Assembly (NCBI GenBank): GCA_947454475.1
Contig: CANGLD010000004.1
Location: 1-34,881 of the forward strand
DNA: 34,881 bases
From: Oxalobacteraceae bacterium
Lineage (GTDB): Bacteria; Pseudomonadota; Gammaproteobacteria; Burkholderiales; Burkholderiaceae_D
Direction: 5' to 3'
In this document: one piece after another, positions 1 to 8,485 of the stretch
How positions within the stretch are numbered: position 1 is the first letter of the stretch
Layout: every line of letters begins with the position of its first letter
Made by a program: the position numbers and the translations under genes
The notes under the pieces: model-generated
The model's database searches: none
Told to the model about the DNA's origin: nothing
What the model saw: only the letters and a program-made list of their open reading frames with translations

Positions 1-1037
1 TTATCCATCCACTTCAGATAATCACCTGACTGTACTTTACGTACCCACTCTTGATTCGCGAGTGTCCATTGCACTGTTTTACGCATACCGGTTTCAAATG
101 TCTCAGCAGGTTTCCATCCTAATTCACGTTCTATTTTGCGTGCATCAATGGCGTAGCGTCTGTCATGTCCTGGTCTATCCGTGACAAATGTAATTTGCTC
201 ACGATAAGAACGTGCTGCTGGTGATAATTCATCGAGTAAATCACACAGGGTATGTACCACATCAAGATTGGCTTTTTCATTCCAACCACCGATGTTATAG
301 GTTTCACCTGGCTTGCCATCTGCGAGTATGCGACGCAATGCTGAACAATGATCACCGACATACAACCAATCGCGCACTTGTTGGCCATCACCATAAATTG
401 GCAAAGGCTTACCTGCTAAAGCATTCGCTATCACTAAAGGAATGAGTTTTTCTGGAAATTGCAAAGGACCATAATTATTTGAGCAATTGCCTGTCACTAC
501 GGGTAATCCATAAGTGTGATGCCAAGCGCGCACTAAATGATCTGAAGCTGCTTTAGAAGCAGAATAAGGACTATTCGGTGCGTAGGCAGTGGTCTCAGAA
601 AATTGTGGATCGTTGGGACCTAATGATCCAAAGACTTCATCAGTAGAGACATGGAGAAAACGGAAGTTAGAACGATCCGATTCAGACAAGGTAGCGCTAT
701 AAGCACGCGCCGCTTCCAATAAGCTAAATGTGCCATCCACATTTGTGCGTATGAAGTCACCCGGTCCATGGATAGAACGATCCACATGACTCTCTGCAGC
801 AAAATGCAAAATAGCGCGCGGCTTATGCTGCTTTAATAGCGATGCAATCAACTTGCGATCGCAAATATCACCATGCACAAAATGATGATGAGGATTATTC
901 GCCAATGGCGTCAAATTGTCGGGATTGCCCGCATAAGTGAGTTTGTCTAAATTGATAACAGGCTCATCACTAGCAGCCAACCAATCTAAAACAAAATTCG
1001 CTCCAATAAATCCGGCACCGCCGGTTACAAGAATCAT
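1..1037 (-). CDS. rfbB: dTDP-glucose 4,6-dehydratase (3' end cut by window edge)
   Basis: Cytoplasmic short-chain dehydrogenase/reductase that converts dTDP-glucose to dTDP-4-keto-6-deoxyglucose, the second step towards dTDP-rhamnose for surface polysaccharide. The ATG at 1037 opens directly into the NAD-binding Rossmann motif (TGGAGFIG, residues 5-12). The catalytic set is visible: S131-T132-D133-E134, then Y158 and K162 in the YSASK motif. The C-terminal substrate-binding half follows ([25 protein letters not shown]). An AAGG lies about 9 bases before the ATG. About 345 residues are visible and no stop is reached, so only a short C-terminal tail is missing. Downstream genes, commonly rfbA/C/D, would lie outside the window. 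Confidence 0.95.
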   Translation of the reverse strand, partial: MILVTGGAGFIGANFVLDWLAASDEPVINLDKLTYAGNPDNLTPLANNPHHHFVHGDICDRKLIASLLKQHKPRAILHFAAESHVDRSIHGPGDFIRTNVDGTFSLLEAARAYSATLSESDRSNFRFLHVSTDEVFGSLGPNDPQFSETTAYAPNSPYSASKAASDHLVRAWHHTYGLPVVTGNCSNNYGPLQFPEKLIPLVIANALAGKPLPIYGDGQQVRDWLYVGDHCSALRRILADGKPGETYNIGGWNEKANLDVVHTLCDLLDELSPAARSYREQITFVTDRPGHDRRYAIDARKIERELGWKPAETFETGMRKTVQWTLANQEWVRKVQSGDYLKWMD

Positions 1038-1262
1038 GCTCGACCTTATCAATTAATTAATTTTTAACGCTGACTTACACAGGTGCTTCAGACCCCAATA
1101 TCGTCTAAAACCCTAGTGTTTACTGGAGATTAGCTTCATCCCAGCTTAGTAAACGCTGTATTTATACTTACTATATCGACCGCACTGCATTTTACGTGAG
1201 TGGTCACTGTCCCTACAACAAACTAGAATGATTAATCTTCCTCTTTTTGAGCATTTTCCCCC
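1038..1262. promoter_or_regulatory. divergent intergenic region rfbB / apaH
   Basis: These 225 AT-rich bases separate two divergent genes and must carry both promoters, but I could not pick a convincing -35/-10 pair for either. They contain an inverted repeat (1115-1157, listed separately). No reading frame with coding character is present. Confidence 0.4.
1115..1157. repeat. inverted repeat upstream of rfbB
   Basis: AGTGTTTACT (1115-1124) is complementary to AGTAAACGCT (1148-1157), with one position that would be a G-U wobble in RNA. The loop is 23 bases. No T-run follows on either strand, so it does not look like an intrinsic terminator. A protein-binding site or leader hairpin on the rfbB side is possible; the function is unknown. 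Confidence 0.4.
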
Positions 1263-2081
1263 ATGTCCATCTACGCCATAGGCGATATTCAGGGCTGCGC
1301 CGAGCGTCTCGATGCTTTGCTCGCTCTAATTCATGCAGCATCTCCCGATGCACAGCTGATTTTTCTGGGTGATTTAGTCAATCGTGGTCCAGATTCACTA
1401 GCGACCTTACGCAAAATTCGCGGACTGGGAACACGTGCACGAGTCGTGCTGGGTAATCATGATTTGCATTTGCTGGCAGTGTCTTTAGGCATACGCAAAC
1501 CTCATCCGGCCGACACTGTGATGGAGATACTAGAAGCCCACGATAGAGATGAATTACTCAATTGGTTACGACATCAGTCGCTCGCTCTTTATGAACAAGG
1601 ACATTTACTGGTGCATGCTGGTGTACTTCCGCAATGGAGTACAACGCAAGTGTTAGCTCTGGCTCAGGAAGTTGAAACACGCTTGCGTAGTGAAAACTGG
1701 GGTGATTTTTTACGTGAGATGTATGGCAATGAACCCACTAGCTGGAATGACAATCTCGAAGGAGCAGCGCGTATGCGTTGTATCGTGAATGGATTAACGC
1801 GTTTACGTTATTGCACAGCAGTGGGTGAAATGGAATTTATTACGAAAGAATCACCTGGCAATCCCATGCCCGGTTACATGCCTTGGTTTCGTGTGCCAAA
1901 TAGACAAACTGCTGACACCACAGTTATCTTTGGACATTGGTCCACACTCGGACTCTCACTGCAAGATAACATCATAGGATTAGACACGGGTTGTGTATGG
2001 GGCGGCAAACTAACTGCATTGCGCCTCTCTGATAGAGGCTTACTACAAGTGGCCTGTCCTCAGTATCAACGCCCATGCTGA
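1263..2081 (+). CDS. apaH: bis(5'-nucleosyl)-tetraphosphatase, symmetrical
   Basis: Hydrolyses diadenosine tetraphosphate (Ap4A) to two ADP in the cytoplasm, limiting alarmone build-up. At 272 residues it is close to the 280 of E. coli ApaH. The calcineurin-type metallophosphatase signatures are in order: GDIQGC (residues 7-12), GDLVNRG (about 36-42) and LGNHDLHLL (about 60-68), with a histidine further on in LLVHAG. The GDxHG histidine is Gln here, which is usual in betaproteobacterial ApaH as I recall it. The ATG at 1263 is the obvious start, though the ribosome binding site is weak. The gene stands alone, divergent from rfbB and convergent with plsC, and no terminator hairpin is evident in the 32-base gap to plsC. 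Confidence 0.93.
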   Translation: MSIYAIGDIQGCAERLDALLALIHAASPDAQLIFLGDLVNRGPDSLATLRKIRGLGTRARVVLGNHDLHLLAVSLGIRKPHPADTVMEILEAHDRDELLNWLRHQSLALYEQGHLLVHAGVLPQWSTTQVLALAQEVETRLRSENWGDFLREMYGNEPTSWNDNLEGAARMRCIVNGLTRLRYCTAVGEMEFITKESPGNPMPGYMPWFRVPNRQTADTTVIFGHWSTLGLSLQDNIIGLDTGCVWGGKLTALRLSDRGLLQVACPQYQRPC

Positions 2082-2113
2082 ACATCTCTTAAGCGTCAGA
2101 GCGAAGGTGTAAA

Positions 2114-2860
2114 TTAACTATTTACGTTCAATGCTTTTATAATTGCGGTGTGCATAGTTGATGCTAATTCTCGTCTATGCGCCCCTGCACTACTTATCGC
2201 AGGCAAACGAATCAGTTCTGCATGCATAGCTGAATGACGCATAATCATCAGCACACTTTGCATAAAGCTCATCTCACCGATGAAATCAGCAGCAGGATGA
2301 TTATTACCAGCAGCGTCACGATAACGAATTGCATAAGCTTGTACTGGCACTTTAGCTTCAATTGCGGCTTCAAATAAATTTGCATGAAACGGCAACACCG
2401 TACCTTGAGGTGCTGTCGTCCCTTCAGGAAAAAAAGCTACGCGTTCACCATCGTGAATACTACGTACGAGTCCAGCATAAATACGTCGTACATCACGTTG
2501 CTTACCCCGCGCGATAAAAATCGTTCCTGATTTATCGCATAACCAACCTATTAAAGGCCAATCACGTATATCTGATTTCGCGACAAAGCGGCATGCATGT
2601 ACGCTATTAATCACGAAGATATCTAACCAAGAAATATGATTACAAATAATCAGTGCAGGTGATGCAGGCTCAGACTGTGCCAGATTATGCAGACGTAGGG
2701 TGACACCGCAAATGGCAATCAGTTGTGCTGACCAACGTTGTATACGTCGTTCTTTGCCAGCATGATCAAGGAAGGGAAAAAGTAAACCGCATTTAATTAG
2801 TCCTACACATAAATGCAGAGCTAATCTCAGCAAAGGAAAAATTGGCACGCTCCGCATCAT
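2114..2860 (-). CDS. plsC: 1-acyl-sn-glycerol-3-phosphate acyltransferase (PlsC family)
   Basis: Inner-membrane acyltransferase that turns lysophosphatidic acid into phosphatidic acid for phospholipid synthesis. The family signatures are NHISWLD (the NHxxxxD catalytic box, about residues 74-80) and FFPEGTT (substrate-binding box, about residues 144-150). A hydrophobic N-terminal stretch (residues 5-30) suits membrane association. The length, about 248, is normal. The ATG at 2860 is preferred, 9 bases after the pyrC' stop; a TTG at 2866 would add two residues. It is the last gene of the yqgE-to-plsC run and probably depends on that transcript. Several paralogues exist in most genomes, so the precise acyl substrate is not fixed by sequence. 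Confidence 0.88.
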   Translation of the reverse strand: MMRSVPIFPLLRLALHLCVGLIKCGLLFPFLDHAGKERRIQRWSAQLIAICGVTLRLHNLAQSEPASPALIICNHISWLDIFVINSVHACRFVAKSDIRDWPLIGWLCDKSGTIFIARGKQRDVRRIYAGLVRSIHDGERVAFFPEGTTAPQGTVLPFHANLFEAAIEAKVPVQAYAIRYRDAAGNNHPAADFIGEMSFMQSVLMIMRHSAMHAELIRLPAISSAGAHRRELASTMHTAIIKALNVNS

Positions 2861-2869
2861 CGACAACAG

Positions 2870-4156
2870 TTAGCGTTGAAAAACAATACGGCCAGCTACT
2901 AAGGTAGTGTGTACCTGTCCCTGTAATTCATAACCTAAGAATGGGGTATGTTTGCCCTGACTCAGTAAAGCTGAGGCTTGTACTGTCCAACGTGTATCGG
3001 GATTAAAAATACACACATCCGCCGCACTTCCCACACTTAACTCACCGGCATGTAAACCAGCGATACGTGCAGCATCAACAGTTATACGTGACAGTGCAGT
3101 ACTTAATTTTTGCTCTGTTTTTTCATTAGATGTTTCAGCCCACTTTAATGTGAGTGAAAGCAGTAACTCTAAACCGGTAGCGCCAGGTGAAGCTTCGCCA
3201 AAGGGCAAGAGTTTTTCATCATCATCAACCGGTGTGTGATCAGAACAAATGGCATCGACCGTACCATCCGCCACCGCAGCACAAATTGCTTCTCTATCAC
3301 GTTGACTACGTAATGGAGGAACCATACGTGCATTCGAATCAAAGAAACCTATGTCAGCATCGGTGAGATGCAAGTGATGTGCACCTACATCACAGGTGAC
3401 AGGCAATCCTTCTGCTTTTGCAGCACGCACTAAAGCAATACCATCTGCAGAAGATAAACGACATAAATGTACTCGCGCACCCGTCGATCGCATCAATTCA
3501 AATATCGTATGTAAGGCGATGGTTTCACTAATCACGGGCACACCAGCTAAACCTAAACGTGATGCCAAAGGACCACTATGCGCAATACCGCCTTTACCTA
3601 GATGCGGATCTTGTGGACGCAACCACACTGTGTAGCCAAAAGTTTGCGCATACTGCAAGGCACGCAACAACACTGTTGTATCTTGTATGGCATGTTCAGC
3701 TTGAGAGAAACCAACACAACCTGCTTCAGTTAACTCTGCCATCTCAGTCAGTTCATGGCCTTTGAGAGCAATCGTTAATGCTCCTAAGGGATAGACATGC
3801 GACTGATTCAAACTACGCGCTCTATGTACAAGCATTTCTACTAAGCCCGGCTCATCTAATGCAGGATCAGTATCAGGAGGACAAACTAAACTCGTCACAC
3901 CGCCTGCTAATGCAGCTAGTAATTCAGATTCGAGTGTGGCTTTATATTCATAACCTGGTTCTCTTAAACGTACTGATAAATCCACCAGACCAGGTGCCAC
4001 GATTAAACCTTGCGCATCAATCGTTTGCTCAGCAATAAAACCTGCAGGGGCTTTGCCTATCGCAGCAATCTTACCGTCTTGGATGAAAAGATCTTGCTTA
4101 GCATCGATCTTATTCGCAGGATCAATTAAGCGTCCGTTTTTGATCTGAAGTTTCAT
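2870..4156 (-). CDS. pyrX: dihydroorotase-like protein, catalytically inactive PyrC' type
   Basis: Resembles type I dihydroorotase (amidohydrolase fold, 428 residues), but the metal site is dismantled. The HxH pair expected before LREPG is S61 and R63 (DLSVRLREPG). The HAEDP box reads RPQDP (180-184). The later zinc-ligand His is R233 (VHLCRLSS). The H260-H261 pair and D306 of CSDHTP remain. Such non-catalytic homologues encoded next to pyrB are known in Pseudomonas and betaproteobacteria, where they form a dodecamer with aspartate transcarbamoylase and are needed for its activity. That is the likely role here, and a separate active PyrC should exist elsewhere. It lies 45 bases after the pyrB stop. 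Confidence 0.88.
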   Translation of the reverse strand: MKLQIKNGRLIDPANKIDAKQDLFIQDGKIAAIGKAPAGFIAEQTIDAQGLIVAPGLVDLSVRLREPGYEYKATLESELLAALAGGVTSLVCPPDTDPALDEPGLVEMLVHRARSLNQSHVYPLGALTIALKGHELTEMAELTEAGCVGFSQAEHAIQDTTVLLRALQYAQTFGYTVWLRPQDPHLGKGGIAHSGPLASRLGLAGVPVISETIALHTIFELMRSTGARVHLCRLSSADGIALVRAAKAEGLPVTCDVGAHHLHLTDADIGFFDSNARMVPPLRSQRDREAICAAVADGTVDAICSDHTPVDDDEKLLPFGEASPGATGLELLLSLTLKWAETSNEKTEQKLSTALSRITVDAARIAGLHAGELSVGSAADVCIFNPDTRWTVQASALLSQGKHTPFLGYELQGQVHTTLVAGRIVFQR

Positions 4157-4201
4157 CTCTTATTCTCGTTATTCAGCGTATTGTTAAGTCAGATGCGTAA
4201 T

Positions 4202-5161
4202 TTAAGTGCCCGCCAACATACTCATGACTGCCATGCGTACTGCGATACCAAAGGTTACTTGCGGCAGAATCACAGCTTGAGAACCATCAGCAACTGCAGA
4301 ATCAATTTCCACACCACGATTCATAGGACCAGGATGCATCACAATCGCATCCGGCTTAGCCAGTGCCAGTCGTTCTGGTGTTAATCCATAGCTTTTAAAA
4401 TATTCTTGCGCTGAAGGTAAGAGCGCACCTGTCATACGTTCATTTTGCAAGCGCAACATGATGATGACATCCACACCTTTTAAACCTTCATTCATATCGG
4501 TAAAGACACGCACACCCATTTGTTCTAAACCACTAGGCAACAAGGTGCGTGGTCCAATCGCTCTTACTTCAGGCACGCCTAAGGTAGTTAATCCATGTAT
4601 GTCAGAACGCGCTACTCGACTATGCAGAATATCTCCCACCACCGCTACAGTGAGATTAGTAAAATCTTTTTTGTAGTGACGTATGGTGTACATGTCTAGC
4701 AAACCTTGCGTAGGATGCGCATGTCGACCATCACCTGCATTCACCACATGGACATGAGATTGTCCGGTTTCGATTAAGTGTTTAGCGATGAGATAAGGCG
4801 CGCCTGATTGTGCATGTCGCACGACAAACATATCTGCATGCATCGCCGCTAAATTATCAATCGTGTCGAGTAGTGATTCACCTTTACTCGCACTCGATGC
4901 GGAAATATTCAAATTGATGACGTCTGCAGATAAACGCTTAGCTGCAATTTCAAACGTGGTGCGAGTGCGGGTAGAGTTTTCGAAGAATAAATTGAATACA
5001 CTTTTACCACGCATGAGCGGGACTTTTTTTACATCTCTATCACCTACTCCAACAAAAGAAGAAGCGGTATCTAATATCCGTGTTACAACGGCACGCGGCA
5101 AACCTTCTATGGTGATTAAATGTTGTAACTCACCGTTTTTATTAAGTTGCGGATTATGCAT
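4202..5161 (-). CDS. pyrB: aspartate carbamoyltransferase, catalytic chain
   Basis: Condenses carbamoyl phosphate with aspartate, the committed step of pyrimidine synthesis, in the cytoplasm. Signatures: [12 protein letters not shown] (carbamoyl-phosphate loop, about residues 60-71), a conserved HPTQGLLD (about 147-154) and MHPGPMNRG near the C-terminus. The length of 319 is typical. The ATG at 5161 overlaps the end of pyrR by 8 bases (the pyrR stop lies at 5156-5154), suggesting translational coupling. No pyrI regulatory chain is encoded nearby. The downstream gene is the inactive dihydroorotase homologue, so the enzyme is probably the class A type built from PyrB and PyrC'. Confidence 0.96.
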   Translation of the reverse strand: MHNPQLNKNGELQHLITIEGLPRAVVTRILDTASSFVGVGDRDVKKVPLMRGKSVFNLFFENSTRTRTTFEIAAKRLSADVINLNISASSASKGESLLDTIDNLAAMHADMFVVRHAQSGAPYLIAKHLIETGQSHVHVVNAGDGRHAHPTQGLLDMYTIRHYKKDFTNLTVAVVGDILHSRVARSDIHGLTTLGVPEVRAIGPRTLLPSGLEQMGVRVFTDMNEGLKGVDVIIMLRLQNERMTGALLPSAQEYFKSYGLTPERLALAKPDAIVMHPGPMNRGVEIDSAVADGSQAVILPQVTFGIAVRMAVMSMLAGT

Positions 5162-5657
5162 GGTCTACCGTAAGAGTAAGGCGGCCATCATCAGCCTTTT
5201 TCAAAATGAGTGATTGATTCGCTTCGAGATCAATTTTTTTTGCGATAAAATCGGCGGCTATGGGTAATTGTCTACCACCTCTATCTAACAACGCTGCCAA
5301 CATGATGTTGGCTGGCCGACCATAATCAAATAAGGTATTAATAGCAGCACGTGTTGTCCGTCCTGTGTAGAGCACATCATCAACAAGCAATATCGTGGCG
5401 TCTTCAATTTCAAAAGGGATATGACTAGGTTTAACATCCGCATGTAAACCTCGTTCAGCATAATCATCACGATAAAACGACACATCAAGAAAACCTATAT
5501 CTGAGACCTGCAGGCTTAAAGCGAGTCGCTCTGCAAGCCAGGCACCACCAGAATAAATACCCACAATAGCGAGTCGTTCACACCCAGTCAGTTTTTGTTT
5601 GACTTGTGCTTCTAGTGTTTTATATAGCGCTTCAGCGTCAAGTTCGGGGAGAGTCAT
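5154..5657 (-). CDS. pyrR: PyrR, uracil phosphoribosyltransferase / pyrimidine regulator homologue
   Basis: A phosphoribosyltransferase-fold protein. The PRPP-binding motif is [17 protein letters not shown], in about the middle of the chain. Starting at ATG 5657 ([11 protein letters not shown]) gives 167 residues, the usual size; ATG 5663 would add two. The frame is open further upstream, but that part overlaps ruvX and has no PyrR similarity. The start lies inside the ruvX 3' end (20-base overlap), and the stop overlaps pyrB. In Bacillus, PyrR controls pyr mRNA attenuation. No leader or attenuator exists here, so the Gram-negative protein may act mainly as a uracil phosphoribosyltransferase or by another mechanism. 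Confidence 0.92.
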   Translation of the reverse strand: MTLPELDAEALYKTLEAQVKQKLTGCERLAIVGIYSGGAWLAERLALSLQVSDIGFLDVSFYRDDYAERGLHADVKPSHIPFEIEDATILLVDDVLYTGRTTRAAINTLFDYGRPANIMLAALLDRGGRQLPIAADFIAKKIDLEANQSLILKKADDGRLTLTVDHA

Positions 5658-6033
5658 AATCATCAAAATATTGTTGAAGAATGATGGCAGCAGCTTGATC
5701 ATCCACATGTTGGTTTTGTTGTTGCACAAGTACTGCTGATGAATAACGTTCATCCACGAGCACTGTTTCGACACCAAAACGACCGTGCAACTGATTGGCA
5801 AAACGTCGGCAGCGCTGGGTCATTTCATGCTCAACACCATCTGGATGTAAAGGCAGTCCAACCACAGCAAGTTGCGGCTGCCATTCTTTTACTAGCTGCG
5901 CAATCGCATTAAATTTTTCTTCGTTACTTGCGGCAGTGATGATAGTCAAAGGACTCGCTTGCTTTAAAACAGTATTACCAACCGCAACACCGATACGTTT
6001 TAGGCCAAAGTCAAACGCCAATATTGTTTTCAC
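5638..6033 (-). CDS. ruvX: Holliday junction resolvase-like protein RuvX (YqgF)
   Basis: RNase H-fold nuclease family, linked in the literature to processing of the 16S rRNA 5' end and to recombination. The N-terminus reads ILAFDFGLKRIGVAVGN, the typical first strand with its acidic residue. VDERYSS lies towards the C-terminus, and the second conserved acid is in HVDDQAAAIIL. Starting at GTG 6033 gives 131 residues. A TTG at 6051 would give 137; neither start has a good ribosome binding site. It sits between yqgE, its frequent neighbour in proteobacteria, and pyrR, with which it overlaps. Confidence 0.92.
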   Translation of the reverse strand: MKTILAFDFGLKRIGVAVGNTVLKQASPLTIITAASNEEKFNAIAQLVKEWQPQLAVVGLPLHPDGVEHEMTQRCRRFANQLHGRFGVETVLVDERYSSAVLVQQQNQHVDDQAAAIILQQYFDDYDSPRT

Positions 6034-6064
6034 GCTGACACGTTTTCGCAAGAGACTACATCAA

Positions 6065-6736
6065 TCAAGCATGCCCCGCATCGCCAGTCAAACGGCTAGG
6101 ATCTATGCCAAGTAAATTCATCGCTGCGACAAAGCGTTCTTGTATAGGGATATCAAACAAGATCGCTGGATCAGCACGTACAGTCAACCAACCATTGCGT
6201 AAAATTTCTTCTTCCAATTGTCCAGCACCCCATCCTGCACAACCCAGTGAGACCAAAAACCGACTAGGACCAGACCCTGCTGCAATCGATTCCAACACAT
6301 CACGCGAAGTGGTCAGAGCCAATTCATCATTAATTTTTAGTGATGAACTATAGGAAGCTGCAGATGCATGTAAAACAAATCCACGCTCTACTTGCACCGG
6401 ACCACCAAACATCACAGGATCAGCTGGTAATAAGCCAGCATGTGGATTGATCTCTAGCGTCATATCTAAACGCGAGAACAAGACATCCATCGTCATGTCA
6501 GTTGGTTTATTAATAATCACACCCAAGGCACCACCTATGTGATGTTCACAAAGATAAACCACTGTGCCACCAAATAGTGGATCCAGCATAGAGGGCATAG
6601 CGATCAGGAAGTGGTCTGATAAGTCGAGCTTGATATCGTTATCAGCAGCTTGGGGAATAGAATAAATGCGGTCATCCTCTGCCGAAACCGGCGCAGAAGA
6701 GGAGGAGGCGGGACGTATCTTGCCTTGCTTGGCCAT
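6065..6736 (-). CDS. yqgE: YqgE/AlgH family protein (UPF0301)
   Basis: Conserved protein of unknown biochemical role, about 223 residues from ATG 6736. The family pattern is clear: LSDHFLIAMPSMLDPLFGGTVVYLCEH, continuing into GALGVIINKP, then VMFGGPVQ and SLGCAGWGAGQLEEEI near the C-terminus. The first 30-40 residues are Ser/Pro-rich and look like a non-conserved extension. The frame remains open to a TTG at 6796, but the ATG has an AGG just upstream and is preferred. It is probably the first gene of the run yqgE-ruvX-pyrR-pyrB-pyrC'-plsC, with the promoter in 6737-6951. AlgH was once proposed as an alginate regulator, but that is not general. Confidence 0.9.
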   Translation of the reverse strand: MAKQGKIRPASSSSAPVSAEDDRIYSIPQAADNDIKLDLSDHFLIAMPSMLDPLFGGTVVYLCEHHIGGALGVIINKPTDMTMDVLFSRLDMTLEINPHAGLLPADPVMFGGPVQVERGFVLHASAASYSSSLKINDELALTTSRDVLESIAAGSGPSRFLVSLGCAGWGAGQLEEEILRNGWLTVRADPAILFDIPIQERFVAAMNLLGIDPSRLTGDAGHA

Positions 6737-6951
6737 AGCCTGAATTTTATCAGCTTTGCAGATTCTTAGATCGATAGTTCCGCCGTTTTTACACAAACTG
6801 ACTGCTTGTCTGCGTTAAAAAATGAGGATCATGTCGTTCATGCTTGCGGCGGCAAGAAAAAATAGCTGAGAAACGCTACACTTCTTGCAATTCCATTCAT
6901 CTGCTGCGCACATTGCAGCACTTGATCCAGCCCTTACTTCGACTTTCTCAC
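6737..6951. promoter_or_regulatory. divergent intergenic region yqgE / photolyase
   Basis: These 215 bases between divergent genes must hold two promoters. I found no convincing sigma-70 pair. Frames entering the region from both genes stay open for 60-100 bases from TTG codons, but the peptides are not family-like and are treated as non-coding. Confidence 0.3.
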
Positions 6952-8448
6952 ATGACCGATACGACTAGATTTGAACATGCACTGGTGTGGTTACGCCGTG
7001 ATTGCCGTATTTTTGATCAGGCAGCTCTGCATCAGGCCTTGGTTCAAAGCCGGCATGTGTATGTTGCTTTCATTTTTGATAAAGCTATTTTAAACCCACT
7101 ACTGCAAAACGGACCAGAAGACAGGCGCGTCGCTTTTCTTCACGCGAGTTTAATGGAATGTGATGTCGAATTAAAAAAACTAGGCGGTGGTCTCATCGCG
7201 CGTCATGCCTATGCGGTAGATGAAATTCCCCAACTTGCAAAACAATTAGGTGTACAAGCCGTTTTTGTGAATCATGACTATGAACCCGATGCTATCGCGC
7301 GCGATGCAAAAGTCGCCTCAGCATTAGAAAAAGAAGGTCGAGTCATGCTGAGCTTTAAAGATCAAGTTATCTTTGAAAAAAGCGAAGTCTTATCTTTACA
7401 AGGCAAACCATTTTCTGTTTTCACACCGTATAAAAATGCATGGTTAAAAAAATCCCAAATCTCACCAGGCGAATTTGATTTATCACTCATAGCGCCCTAC
7501 CCGACCGAACCACAACGCGGTCAACTATTACCCCCTCCCGCTAAAGAGAAAATGCCTACTTTAAAGGACATGGGATTTGCAGACTGTGATTTGCATGCAC
7601 TAAAAATACCGACAGGTATGCAAGGTGGACAAGCATTACTCGATGACTTTGTTCATCGAATGGCAAATTATGAAGAGACACGTAATTTCCCCGCTGTGAA
7701 AGGCCCCTCTTATTTATCCGTGCATTTACGCTTTGGCACAGTCTCTATACGCGCCTTGGCTAGACGCGCTATGGAAGCCATACAAACAGGAACGGGAGGA
7801 TCGGGTGCTGCTGTATGGTTAGCAGAATTAATTTGGCGTGATTTTTATTTTATGATTTTGCATCACAACCCACATGTGGTGCATGGCGCTTTTAAAGCAG
7901 ATTATGATGGAATAGCTTGGGAAACAGGACCAGAAGCTGATGCAGCATTTCAGGCTTGGTGTGATGGAAAAACTGGATATCCTTTAGTTGATGCAGCTAT
8001 GCTGCAACTCAATCAAACAGGTTATATGCACAACCGACTACGTATGGTCACTGCTTGTTTTTTGATTAAAGATTTAGGTATAGATTGGCGTCGTGGCGAA
8101 GCCTATTTTGCGCAACACTTAAATGATTTTGATCTGTCCGCTAACAATGGTGGTTGGCAATGGGCTTCTTCATCTGGATGTGATGCTCAGCCTTATTTCC
8201 GTATCTTCAATCCGATTACGCAATCAGAAAAATTTGATGCAGAAGGAAAATTCATCAAACGTTATTTACCGCAACTAGCTAAACTCAACGCCAAACAAAT
8301 TCATGCGCCATGGCTGCTAACTAATATGGAATTAACGATGGCGGGCATAGAATTAGGTGGCAACTATCCTCATCCCATCGTGGCGCATGATGAAGCACGC
8401 AAAAAAACTTTAGCAAGATATGCCGTCGTTAAAAAGGTAGCCGCTTGA
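6952..8448 (+). CDS. phrB: deoxyribodipyrimidine photolyase (class I, FAD)
   Basis: Repairs cyclobutane pyrimidine dimers using blue light and reduced FAD. The N-terminal antenna-binding Rossmann domain opens with ALVWLRRDCRIFDQAAL (about residues 10-26). The C-terminal FAD domain contains the conserved runs ELIWRDFY, GYPLVDAAM, HNRLRM and NNGGWQWASSSGCD, the last matching the flavin-proximal Trp region of E. coli PhrB. The length from ATG 6952 is 498 residues, slightly longer than the 472 of E. coli. An upstream TTG at 6844 would add 36 residues with no family similarity. It is a single gene, convergent with chpA across a 37-base gap. A cryptochrome-like role is possible in principle, but the motif set favours CPD photolyase. 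Confidence 0.93.
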   Translation: MTDTTRFEHALVWLRRDCRIFDQAALHQALVQSRHVYVAFIFDKAILNPLLQNGPEDRRVAFLHASLMECDVELKKLGGGLIARHAYAVDEIPQLAKQLGVQAVFVNHDYEPDAIARDAKVASALEKEGRVMLSFKDQVIFEKSEVLSLQGKPFSVFTPYKNAWLKKSQISPGEFDLSLIAPYPTEPQRGQLLPPPAKEKMPTLKDMGFADCDLHALKIPTGMQGGQALLDDFVHRMANYEETRNFPAVKGPSYLSVHLRFGTVSIRALARRAMEAIQTGTGGSGAAVWLAELIWRDFYFMILHHNPHVVHGAFKADYDGIAWETGPEADAAFQAWCDGKTGYPLVDAAMLQLNQTGYMHNRLRMVTACFLIKDLGIDWRRGEAYFAQHLNDFDLSANNGGWQWASSSGCDAQPYFRIFNPITQSEKFDAEGKFIKRYLPQLAKLNAKQIHAPWLLTNMELTMAGIELGGNYPHPIVAHDEARKKTLARYAVVKKVAA

Positions 8449-8485
8449 TTTGTAAACTTTGATATGCCTTTTCTGGAAAATTATA

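Noticed and set aside
131-802. Reading frames within the rfbB region on other frames and strands
   Set aside because: They lie inside a continuous RfbB frame with intact motifs and show no protein-family character.
5658-5801. N-terminal extension of PyrR
   Set aside because: The extra 48 residues are coded entirely within ruvX and do not resemble any PyrR. The start at 5657 or 5663 gives the normal length.
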